Source of the DNA: CAWUKT01 sp963923035
GTDB lineage: Bacteria > Bacteroidota > Bacteroidia > J057 > JADKCL01
NCBI GenBank assembly: GCA_963923035.1
Contig: CAWUKT010000005.1
Coordinates: 1-64,000 of the forward strand
Direction of reading: 5' to 3'
Length of the DNA: 64,000 nucleotides
Numbering within the stretch: position 1 is the first letter of the stretch; each line of letters starts with the position of its first letter. Of the stretch, positions 45,071-52,870 are shown in pieces. A program made the translations under genes and the position numbers. The notes under the pieces were generated by a model. That model saw nothing but the letters and a program-made list of their open reading frames with translations, was not told the origin of the DNA and made no database searches.

Positions 45071-46323
45071 GGTTCAGGAGAAGTTTGGGGTTGAAAATGG
45101 GGATCCAACTCGAAAAAGTCATTGAGTACGCGGAAGGTATTCGGATCAAGGTCAAACTCTTCGGAAAGTCCCAGCGGAATCCGTGGGTAGTTTTCGGGGA
45201 GGAAATTCCGAAGTTTCTCCACAAGGGCCACCAGCGCCCAATCGAAATCTACGCCCGCCTTCGGGACAACTTCCAGCCGGCTGATCTCAGCCGGATAGAC
45301 CTTCTTTTGCCGCTCGTTCCACAGGCTCAGGTAAAGGTGATTGCCATTCCAGTCGTCTTTGGGGGCTTCCCCTACCCGACCAATGACCGCCTGGACATTC
45401 GGCATGAGGTCGTCCTGGGTTTCACATTCCGGGCAACGGACGAGCAGGACGTCTTCCATCTTCACCCGCTGGGCCCAGCGGTGACAATGGCCGCAGTACA
45501 GATGCGGGAAGGACGGCCCCAATTCATGGAGTTTCTTGAAGAACAGGATCAGCGTGCGGCGGGATTTGTCTTCGAAGGAGAGCAAGCGATTGATCTCTTC
45601 GGGGCCAGGTTGAAGGGCGGCGGCGGCCACGCGGCGCCAAAACAGGCTGCGCACCAGGATCGGCATCAAGGTAGCAGGCTGATGACTGCGGAAACGTTCC
45701 TGAAGCTGCCGAAAATGCTTGTTCTCATTCCGAATCCGGTTTTCCTGCTTCCCGCCCCGATCAAATGGAACGTTTTTGATCTTGTAGAGGAGTGATTTGA
45801 GGGCCAATTCGGACTGAGGAGAGCGCCATTCCAAATGGCCGTCGATGGCCTGTTGCATCAGGGCATCCCTTTGACTTTGCCAACCCGCCTGGAGCACATC
45901 CTGGACTTCTGATTCCGAGCACCTGCTTTTTCCTTCCGCCCAAATCTTTTCAAATGCCTTGCGCCGCACCCGCCGGATCGTAAACTCACTGTGCATGCCC
46001 AACCCAATCCCCATCACGGTCAACCAGCTGGCGACCACTTGCCAGAAGATATCCATCTGAACGCCCCAGAAGCCGATGGGAAACAGCAGTAAGGCCCCGG
46101 CATAGGCCGAATTGATGGTGACCTCTTTGTTGATGCCCAACAACTGATTGGTGATGTAACCAGCCCGGTCTTTGCCGGGAGATTGATTTGGAAGCTGTTC
46201 CAGGACAGTCTGAGCCGTTCGGCGGGCGGTCCTGCGATCCAATCGGAACATGATGGCCACGAACGCGCCCAGCGTCCCTACGAAGAGGGCCAGGAGTACA
46301 CCGTACTGATCGAGTTCGTCCAT
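45067..46323 (-). CDS. Array member 2: membrane zinc-ribbon NYDWA protein
   Basis: A 418-residue copy. Anchor about 7-27 (GVLLALFVGTLGAFVAIMF), hydrophobic hairpin about 72-112. LEWRSPQSELALKSL in the middle, preceded by a segment shared with copy 1 (EVQDVLQAGW). CGHC 277-280, CPEC 297-300, AVIGRVGEAP, LWNERQKKVYPAEISRL and VDFDWALVALVEKLRNFL. Tail DLDPNTFRVLNDFF. By eye closest to copy 1 and overlapping copy 3 by 4 bases. 101 bases after copy 1. Confidence 0.85.
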   Translation of the reverse strand: MDELDQYGVLLALFVGTLGAFVAIMFRLDRRTARRTAQTVLEQLPNQSPGKDRAGYITNQLLGINKEVTINSAYAGALLLFPIGFWGVQMDIFWQVVASWLTVMGIGLGMHSEFTIRRVRRKAFEKIWAEGKSRCSESEVQDVLQAGWQSQRDALMQQAIDGHLEWRSPQSELALKSLLYKIKNVPFDRGGKQENRIRNENKHFRQLQERFRSHQPATLMPILVRSLFWRRVAAAALQPGPEEINRLLSFEDKSRRTLILFFKKLHELGPSFPHLYCGHCHRWAQRVKMEDVLLVRCPECETQDDLMPNVQAVIGRVGEAPKDDWNGNHLYLSLWNERQKKVYPAEISRLEVVPKAGVDFDWALVALVEKLRNFLPENYPRIPLGLSEEFDLDPNTFRVLNDFFELDPHFQPQTSPEP

Positions 46324-46424
46324 GGGTTTATCAGAGCAAATGGTCGTTCAAGTACCTGTTCCACCGGATCAGAGACTTCCGGTCCGATTATACGATTTTC
46401 TTCCCAAATAACCCGCCTACGCCC

Positions 46425-47753
46425 TCAATGGTTTGTTTTCGGGGTGTGGACAACGAAAAAATCTGCGATGAGCTTGCGGGTGTTGGTTTGCAGGGAAATG
46501 GAGTCGGGCAAATGAAGGGGAATTCGGGGGCGGTCATCGGGATGGTAATTCCGAAAGGCCTCCACTATCGCGGCCAAGGCCCAATCGTAGTCCATCTTGC
46601 GGCCGGACGTGACTTCAATCCGATCCACTTCCGCCAGTTTGACGGAATCGGAGGTGCGGTCCCACAGGTTCCAGTACAGCGTCCCGTCCTCGAATCGGCG
46701 AACAGTGATGCTTCCAACCATCCCCACCACCTCCTTGATGTCGGTCCGGAGGTACTCAGCCGTTGCGCATTCGGGACAGGTCGGCAGCGTGTATCGCCCC
46801 GCCTGGTATTCAATGGCCCAGCGCCGACAGGACTCACAATAGGCCTGCGTCAGATAGGGATAAACCTGAAATACATCCTGAAAATAGCGTTCGATGGTGC
46901 CTTCGAGGGCCGCTTCGTGGTCCACCAGATCGAAGAAGGCTTCTTCATCCTGTTGGGTCGCCGCCCGGGCGACCCGCTCCCAGTACAAGCTGTTGTCCAA
47001 CAGCCGGGTGACCGTATCCGGACGGACCGGATCGAATTCCTCTTCCATCTGGCGGCTGAAAAGGATTTCCTCGCGGGCCTTCCGCTGCAAATCACCGGGC
47101 CACGGAGACCGGGCCAGGTACTTGTGGAACCCAAAATTGTGGAGAATGCCTTTCCACCCCACCTCCAATTGCAATTGGGTGGAGGAGCGTTCGTCGTCTT
47201 CGCGGTTCTTGGACCAGGGTTGTTGGTGGATGATGTGCGGGATGTCCGCAATGGCTTTGATCGATTCGGGCGACCGCCATTGGGCATGGGCTTCCAGGGC
47301 CATGCGGGCAAAGGAAGCCTTGCCCACCAGCCAACCGGCCCGCAAAACGTCCTGCACCTCGGCTTCGCCTCCGTGTTTCAGGACATGCGGCACCAAGCGC
47401 TTCAAGGTCCAACGGGCCATCCGTTGGGGCAGGGTGCTGTTCGTGAAATTGAGGTAAACGACAAGGAGAATACCGGCCAGTAGAAAGGATTGGGTTTCCT
47501 GGGTGCCAATATAGCCCCAGACCAATCCGACCAGGCCCAATCCAATGCCCAGGTACTGGGTGGTCTTGAGAACCTTCGCCTGGGCTTTCTGAATGGAATT
47601 GGACACATAGGCCACTCCGGAGCGGGTCTGGCTGCGCACCCTGAGTCCATCCGAGATCCGGCGGGCCTCCCGACGGCTCTCGAACCACCCCAGCACCAGG
47701 CTGGGGACAATCAAACTTGTGATCGCAATGGGTGCGAACCAAAAGATACTCAT
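46425..47753 (-). CDS. Array member 1: membrane zinc-ribbon NYDWA protein
   Basis: The longest (442 residues) and first-transcribed copy. Anchor about 3-23, basic stretch, hydrophobic hairpin about 66-104. EVQDVLRAGW and QWRSPESIKAIAD pair it with copy 2. CESC 306-309 and CPEC 326-329, EVVGMVGSI, LWDRTSDSVKLAEVDRI and MDYDWALAAIVEAFRNYH. Tail SLQTNTRKLIADFFVV. It begins 36 bases after the stop of the TraB/GumN gene with no clear promoter or terminator between, so the whole array may be transcribed from upstream of that gene. Function unknown. Confidence 0.85.
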   Translation of the reverse strand: MSIFWFAPIAITSLIVPSLVLGWFESRREARRISDGLRVRSQTRSGVAYVSNSIQKAQAKVLKTTQYLGIGLGLVGLVWGYIGTQETQSFLLAGILLVVYLNFTNSTLPQRMARWTLKRLVPHVLKHGGEAEVQDVLRAGWLVGKASFARMALEAHAQWRSPESIKAIADIPHIIHQQPWSKNREDDERSSTQLQLEVGWKGILHNFGFHKYLARSPWPGDLQRKAREEILFSRQMEEEFDPVRPDTVTRLLDNSLYWERVARAATQQDEEAFFDLVDHEAALEGTIERYFQDVFQVYPYLTQAYCESCRRWAIEYQAGRYTLPTCPECATAEYLRTDIKEVVGMVGSITVRRFEDGTLYWNLWDRTSDSVKLAEVDRIEVTSGRKMDYDWALAAIVEAFRNYHPDDRPRIPLHLPDSISLQTNTRKLIADFFVVHTPKTNH

Positions 47754-47789
47754 GGGACAGGGAAATGGGGCCGGAAATGAAGGAAGCGC

Positions 47790-48656
47790 TTACTTGACCG
47801 CTTCCACCGAATAGCCTTTCTTCCGCAACAGCTCAATGATACCTTCCTCACCCGGCAGGTGCAAGGCGCCCACACCAATAAAGGTAGACTGAGATTGAAT
47901 ATGCGGGATCAGGCGGTCGGCCATCCGGTAATTGCGCTTGAGGATGAGTTCCTGTTCGAAGGTGTCGGAGACCTCGTCCTCCTCTCCTTCCTGGCTGTAT
48001 TCGTGCAGCTTCTGGAGATCGCCCTTCTTGTAATACTTCATCATCTTGTCCGTCGCATCGGTCAAGTCTTCTTCCAAACCCTCCATCAGCATCTGCTTCT
48101 GCTCTTCCGCTGGCATGGAATTGATCGCGGCCAATTGCTCTTCGACGGTTTCCAATCCGATGACCTTTTTTCCGTCCGCCTTCGCTTCGTTGAAAAAGTA
48201 CATGTCCACGGCCTGGCCAGCCTGGTTCTTCATCGTGCTTTGGAGCATCACAGATTGGACGTAGAACGGGGTGAAATCATTGAAGGTCTCAATGGACGTC
48301 TTGAATTTCTCCTTGAACTTGGTGTCCAGTTCCGTCCATTCTTCCTCCGTAAACATGTCCTTCAATTTCTTTCCGTCCTTCATCTTCATCATCTCCAGCA
48401 TCTCCATTGGATCAATATTGCCGGGGTCCAGTTCCATCGCGTAGGCCGAGGCATCCCCGAAGGCGCTCAAGGTCGACTTCTTGAACTTGTGGGCGCGCTT
48501 GTCCCCCACGTGCATGGTTCCGTAGAGATAAGAAGGTTGTTCCAATCCATTGCCCGAAATCTCCCACAGAAGGGACTTGGCCAACTGCGCGTCGGCATCG
48601 GGGGCGGCAAAAAGGAATGGGAATAAAAGGAGAAAAGGGTAAAGCTGTTTCTTCAT
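47790..48656 (-). CDS. TraB/GumN family protein
   Basis: A 288-residue exported protein. Signal peptide about 1-23 (FLFAAPDADA), then SLLWEISGNGLEQPSYLYGTMHVGD, the diagnostic TraB/GumN opening with the GTxH motif; VIGLETVEEQLAAIN and FIGVGALHLPGEEGIIELLRKKGY are the matching central and C-terminal motifs. The family is related to Tiki-type metalloproteases and to gumN, but bacterial members lack an established reaction. It lies between the sucC terminator and the ten-gene array and is the closest candidate to share a promoter with the array. Confidence 0.92.
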   Translation of the reverse strand: MKKQLYPFLLLFPFLFAAPDADAQLAKSLLWEISGNGLEQPSYLYGTMHVGDKRAHKFKKSTLSAFGDASAYAMELDPGNIDPMEMLEMMKMKDGKKLKDMFTEEEWTELDTKFKEKFKTSIETFNDFTPFYVQSVMLQSTMKNQAGQAVDMYFFNEAKADGKKVIGLETVEEQLAAINSMPAEEQKQMLMEGLEEDLTDATDKMMKYYKKGDLQKLHEYSQEGEEDEVSDTFEQELILKRNYRMADRLIPHIQSQSTFIGVGALHLPGEEGIIELLRKKGYSVEAVK

Positions 48657-48670
48657 TCGGTTCGGGTATA

Positions 48671-48698
48671 AAAAAAGCAGGTGGATAATCCCACCTGC
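48671..48698 (-). terminator. Intrinsic terminator of sucC
   Basis: GCAGGTGG (48677-48684) and CCACCTGC (48691-48698) form a perfect 8-bp stem with a 6-base loop. On the minus strand it is followed by TTTTTTT. It starts about 25 bases after the sucC stop and ends about 15 bases before the TraB/GumN start, leaving little room for a separate promoter. Confidence 0.88.
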
Positions 48699-48722
48699 AA
48701 ATACGAAATTAATACCGAAAAG

Positions 48723-49934
48723 TTATTGTAGGTTCGCGAGCGCCTCGGAAACCCGCTCGGCTGCTTCTTTCAGCGTGATGGCCGAAACAACCTGCAAGCC
48801 CGATTCGTCGATAATCTGTGCTGCTTCTACCGCATTGGTGCCCTGGAGGCGCACAATGATCGGTACATTGATATTGCCGATGTTCTTGTAGGCTTCCACG
48901 ATGCCATTGGCAACGCGGTCGCACCGGACGATCCCACCGAAGATGTTCACGAGGATGGCCTGTACGCGGTCGTCCTTGAGGATCAAGCGGAAAGCGGCTT
49001 CAACGCGCTGGGCATTGGCCCCACCCCCGACGTCGAGGAAGTTGGCGGGCTCACCACCCGACAGCTTGATGATGTCCATGGTCGCCATGGCCAGTCCGGC
49101 ACCATTCACCATACAACCGACGTTACCGTCCAGATTGACATAGTTCAGGTCGTGCTTGGAAGCCTCAACGTCCAGCGGATCTTCTTCGGTGATGTCGCGG
49201 AGTTCGGCGAGGTCCTTGTGGCGGAAGAGGGCATTGTCTTCAATGTCCATCTTGCAGTCGACCGCGATGATCTTGTCATCGGAAGTCTTGAGCATCGGGT
49301 TGATTTCCAGCAGCGAACAGTCGTTGGCGATGTAGGCGTGGTAAATCTTGTTGATGAACTTGACTGCGTTTTTGAAGGCGAGGCCGCTGAAGCCCAATTC
49401 AAAGGCAACTTTGCGGGCCTGGAAACCTTGGAGGCCGACGGCTGGGTCGATCCACTCCTTGACGATTTTCTCCGGATGGGCCTCGGCCACTTCTTCGATG
49501 TCCATGCCGCCTTCGGAGGAGGCCATGATCACGAGCTGACCGGTGGCGCGGTCCAGGGTGATGGAGAAATAGTATTCTTTCAGGTCCATCTCGCCGTCGG
49601 CGTTCGGGTAGAACATGTCCTTGGCGACGAGCAAGCGGTTGACCAACTTGCCTTCGGGACCGGTCTGGTGGGTGACCAGGTTCATGCCGAGGATTTCACC
49701 GGCGATTGTTTCGACCTCTTCGATCGATTTGGCGATCTTCACCCCGCCGCCTTTGCCGCGGCCACCTGCGTGGATCTGCGCCTTGAGGACGTAGAATTCC
49801 TTGCCTGTGGGGTTTTCATAGAGGGATTTGGCAGCTTCAACTGCTTCTTCTACGGAGAAGACCGCTTTGCCTTCCTGGATCGGGACGCCGAATTTGGCGA
49901 TGACTTCTTTTGCCTGGTGTTCGTGGAGCTTCAT
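48723..49934 (-). CDS. sucC: Succinate-CoA ligase, ADP-forming, beta subunit
   Basis: A 403-residue SucC, which with SucD converts succinyl-CoA to succinate with substrate-level ATP formation in the citric acid cycle. Start is ATG at 49934 (MKLHEHQAKEVIAKFGVP), the family N-terminus; a longer frame exists but is not needed. The ATP-grasp part shows KAQIHAGGRGKGGGVK and LEINPM; GGGANAQRVEAAF and NIFGGIVRCDRVANGI belong to the CoA-ligase domain. Normal length. A TAATATTG box with TTG 20 bases before it lies upstream. sucD is not adjacent, which is usual in this phylum. Confidence 0.96.
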   Translation of the reverse strand: MKLHEHQAKEVIAKFGVPIQEGKAVFSVEEAVEAAKSLYENPTGKEFYVLKAQIHAGGRGKGGGVKIAKSIEEVETIAGEILGMNLVTHQTGPEGKLVNRLLVAKDMFYPNADGEMDLKEYYFSITLDRATGQLVIMASSEGGMDIEEVAEAHPEKIVKEWIDPAVGLQGFQARKVAFELGFSGLAFKNAVKFINKIYHAYIANDCSLLEINPMLKTSDDKIIAVDCKMDIEDNALFRHKDLAELRDITEEDPLDVEASKHDLNYVNLDGNVGCMVNGAGLAMATMDIIKLSGGEPANFLDVGGGANAQRVEAAFRLILKDDRVQAILVNIFGGIVRCDRVANGIVEAYKNIGNINVPIIVRLQGTNAVEAAQIIDESGLQVVSAITLKEAAERVSEALANLQ

Positions 49935-50277
49935 TGATAAAAAGTCGTCGTTGAGAATGGTGAAAATGCATGGCAATATTAGCCACAGGAGACGCGATAA
50001 CCAAATGAAATAAATGTGTCTTGGGTCAGGTCAGTCACATAGAAAGTACGGGAAGGAGAAACGGGTATACAGAAAGGATTGTTGGTTTAGGAACTGGAGA
50101 AAGAAGGCGGGGAAAAACAGGGGAAAGAAATGCATAATGAAGTAAATTGACAATGGTCGAGGTGGGAATGGGGAGCATGGGAAAAGAAAGAAATGTTGGG
50201 GCTTGGAAAGAGAGGCTGTCCTCCGCTGAGTGGAGCCCTGCCGAAACAGAGAGGAAAACTATCTGCCGAGGTCATAG

Positions 50278-50544
50278 TATAACCGCGGTTGGTCCCAGTG
50301 TAACCTCGGCTGGTCCCGGACCAACCGCGGTTGGTCCCAGTGTAACCTCGGCTGCATCCAGACCGACCTCGGTTGGTCCCAATGCAACCCATCGCAGTCC
50401 CAGACCGCGTGACCGCAGTCCCCAACCGCGTGATCGCGGTGCCGGAGCGCGTGACCGCAGTCCCCAACCGCGTGACCGCGGTCCCCGACCGCGTGACCGC
50501 GGTGCCGGAGCGCGTGATCGTGGCCCCCAACCGCGTGAGTTGAC
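50278..50544. repeat. 21-bp tandem repeat array upstream of the GT-C gene
   Basis: About 12-13 head-to-tail units of exactly 21 bases, e.g. units beginning AGTGTAACCTCGGCTGGT (5' type) and CAACCGCGTGATCGCGGT (3' type). Units drift from one type to the other along the array. Each is a near-palindrome around CCGCGG or a relative; 50318-50337 is a perfect 20-base palindrome. Because 21 is a multiple of 3, every frame through it is open on both strands and gives heptapeptide repeats. The intergenic stretch 49935-50277 before it shows a sucC promoter and nothing else recognisable. Role unknown: operator array, structured leader or unstable satellite. Confidence 0.85.
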
Positions 50545-50584
50545 CTCCGGTGCAACCATTTCCCCATTCCCCCTCTCCCACCGC

Positions 50585-50616
50585 TTGCAAATAGCCGCCA
50601 ATTCAACGTACTTTTG
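50585..50616 (+). promoter_or_regulatory. Promoter of the GT-C-like membrane protein gene
   Basis: TTG at 50585-50587, 21 bases, then TACTTTTG at 50609-50616, an exact fit to TTG-N(17-23)-TAnnTTTG. It lies about 40 bases beyond the 21-bp repeat array and 36 bases before the ATG at 50653. Confidence 0.75.
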
Positions 50617-50652
50617 CACCTGGCCCACCAAAACCTGGGCGTCGATGACTCC

Positions 50653-52866
50653 ATGAAACTTCTGAAACACATTTTCCTCACCCGCGGATACCTGTTCATG
50701 CTCCTTGGTGGTTTCATTTTTGTCACCGTCCTCTACAATACCTACCGCCCGCTGGACCAGGGGCTGTTCGATTACCGGGACGATGGGGTCATCACGATGT
50801 CTCACGCCAAGAACCTCGTGGACCACGGCTTCATCGGCGTCAATCCCAGCGGAGAACGGGTCGAAGGCTTCTCGGCCCCCGTCCAATTCTGGACCTATAC
50901 CCTGTTCTACGGCCTGTTTGGGACCCATTTTATGGGCTTTGCCGACGCCCAAACCTGGATCTGCACCTTTTTATTGGGATTCTTCTTCGTAGGGATCTTC
51001 CACAAGAAATACCTGCTGGGGGCGGTCATGAGCCTCCCGGTGGCGGCGTTCATCTCTATGCATGCGAGCTTTTATGAATGGCACGCTTCGGGGATGGAGA
51101 ACGCCATGACGCATGTCTTCCTGATGGGAAGCATCTACCTCCTGACCCGGTTCATCCGGGAGGGCGAGATCCAACTGGGCTGGGCCGTCTTCTTTGCCCT
51201 GGCCGCCCTGTCGCGGTTGGAAGGCATCTACCATGTGGGCGCGCTCCTGATCATGTTCACGATCTTTTACAAGATCGAATACCGCAGCTGGCGGGGGATG
51301 CGGCTCATGGGACTGACCATTGGTCTGTGGAGCATCTATCACCTGTGGCGGTTCTGGTATTTCGGTTCGCTGGAACCCAATACCGGCGTGGCCCAGAATA
51401 TTTCCGTCGGCGAAAATCTGGCCTCGATGTGGAAGCGCCTCGATTACCACATGAGCACCTCCTTCCAGCACGCCCGCGAAATCATGTCGACCCACGGAGC
51501 CTGGTGGCTCGTGCTGTTGATCCCGCTCTACCCCCTCGTCAATTGGAAGCCCCAGACCAAGTGGATCTTCTTCATTGGCATGACGCTGGTGATTACGGCA
51601 TTCCTCAATCCCTTCTTTTTCGGCAAAACCCGCTTGGATCCGACCCGCAGTACGACTTTCCTCACTCCCATTCTCGGACTGATCCTCGCCCAGGTCCTGC
51701 TCAGCATTCCCCTGTTCAAGAAGGTCTGGCTCACCCTCCCCCTCGCCATTGTGTCCGGGTTCTCCATTTACATGATCACCCCGACGGCCCTCATCGAGCC
51801 GCACTATATCTGTTGTGGCATCCTACGCTACGAAAAGGTCGCCGATACCGCCCGCAAGTTTGATGCCGAGAACAACCTTCACCGCATCAACCTGTCCACC
51901 CCGGACCTGGGGAAAATCAGCTACCTCAAAGAATTTAACATCACGGACCTGGGCCTGCTGGGCTCTCCCTTGATGGCGGAACTGTTTCGGGACAAAGACC
52001 TGATTCAGGAATACTACTTGGAATATGCGGCCCCGGATGTGATCCAGGTCCACCAGGGATTCGCCCGGGACTTTGGGCGGATGCTGACGAGCAGTCGCTT
52101 TAAGGAAGTGTACAAGCCCCAGCCCGCCGAGCGGACCGAGTGGTTAAATGGCCACGCTCCGCAATATCCGACGCTTACTGAAGGCTATTTCGTACGGCGG
52201 GACCTCTTGGCGTCGTCGCGGTCGCCTGAGTGGCAGTTGATCCAGGACATGAAGGCGAATTTGTCTCCGGCGCGCATCCAGCAGGAGCTGGCCAAGGCCG
52301 TCAATCCCCAACGACCGGAGGCCCATCAGTATGTGGTCCGCACGGTCTACCGCTTCATGCCGGAAATACGAGACGCGGGCCAATGGCGGGAATTCTATGA
52401 CTTATTCGCCGATACCCCTTCCGCGCAGTACGACCAGGCCATCTTGAGCAGCCATCGGAGTCGGAGGTGGAGGGAAAAGGCCGAGGAATGGTTGCGGGAA
52501 CATATTGGGAAAAAGGTACAGCAACGCAATGAGCGGGTCGCTGGGTCCGGGGCCAAGTTGGTGCACCGGGATTGCCGCTACCGGGTTTACCTGAATGAAG
52601 AGAATACGCTGACCTTTGCCTGGCTCAATCCGAACCATGCCGACTCAACGGCCCGGTGCCATTTCCACGTCCATATTCCGGACAGCGCCGGGGTCCCCCG
52701 GAACCCCCGACTCCTCGACTTTACGTTGGATACCAATCGCCTTTACCACGATGGAGACGAGATGTTCTACCAGGTGCCGATTCCCATGGAATTGAAGCCT
52801 ACCCGGGTGAAGTTTGGCCAGCACTGGCCGGGACAACTGATCTGGGAAGGTGACCACAATTTCTAG
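50653..52866 (+). CDS. GT-C type membrane glycosyltransferase-like protein
   Basis: A 737-residue integral membrane protein from ATG at 50653. About 9-10 hydrophobic helices fill residues 1-385; the rest is a soluble C-terminal domain of about 350 residues. In the first loop, FDYRDDGVITMSHAKNLVDHG and ERVEGFSAPVQFW match the pattern DDaxI-x-xRyaxN...GErVEGfT seen in lipid-linked sugar transferases related to mycobacterial AftB. The acidic pair in that loop is the expected catalytic site. Likely transfers a sugar from a polyprenyl phosphate donor outside the membrane; acceptor unknown. Preceded by its own promoter and the repeat array; convergent with the methyltransferase gene, 4 bases apart. 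Confidence 0.78.
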   Translation: MKLLKHIFLTRGYLFMLLGGFIFVTVLYNTYRPLDQGLFDYRDDGVITMSHAKNLVDHGFIGVNPSGERVEGFSAPVQFWTYTLFYGLFGTHFMGFADAQTWICTFLLGFFFVGIFHKKYLLGAVMSLPVAAFISMHASFYEWHASGMENAMTHVFLMGSIYLLTRFIREGEIQLGWAVFFALAALSRLEGIYHVGALLIMFTIFYKIEYRSWRGMRLMGLTIGLWSIYHLWRFWYFGSLEPNTGVAQNISVGENLASMWKRLDYHMSTSFQHAREIMSTHGAWWLVLLIPLYPLVNWKPQTKWIFFIGMTLVITAFLNPFFFGKTRLDPTRSTTFLTPILGLILAQVLLSIPLFKKVWLTLPLAIVSGFSIYMITPTALIEPHYICCGILRYEKVADTARKFDAENNLHRINLSTPDLGKISYLKEFNITDLGLLGSPLMAELFRDKDLIQEYYLEYAAPDVIQVHQGFARDFGRMLTSSRFKEVYKPQPAERTEWLNGHAPQYPTLTEGYFVRRDLLASSRSPEWQLIQDMKANLSPARIQQELAKAVNPQRPEAHQYVVRTVYRFMPEIRDAGQWREFYDLFADTPSAQYDQAILSSHRSRRWREKAEEWLREHIGKKVQQRNERVAGSGAKLVHRDCRYRVYLNEENTLTFAWLNPNHADSTARCHFHVHIPDSAGVPRNPRLLDFTLDTNRLYHDGDEMFYQVPIPMELKPTRVKFGQHWPGQLIWEGDHNF

Positions 52867-52870
52867 TGGC

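Noticed and set aside
35414..47753. Array considered as repeated transposases or an integron cassette array.
   Set aside because: No DDE or integrase motifs, no inverted repeats or attC-like sites between genes, and gaps are minimal or overlapping as in an operon.
50278..50544. Considered as a CRISPR array.
   Set aside because: There are no unique spacers; units are directly contiguous and gradually diverging, and no cas genes are present.
50087..50656. Two open frames through the 21-bp repeats that encode heptapeptide repeats (RDRGPQP type on plus, TRSGTAV type on minus).
   Set aside because: A 21-bp repeat keeps all frames open on both strands, the flanking sequence lacks coding character, and the plus frame runs into the start of the real gene at 50653. 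A coding role cannot be excluded but is not supported.
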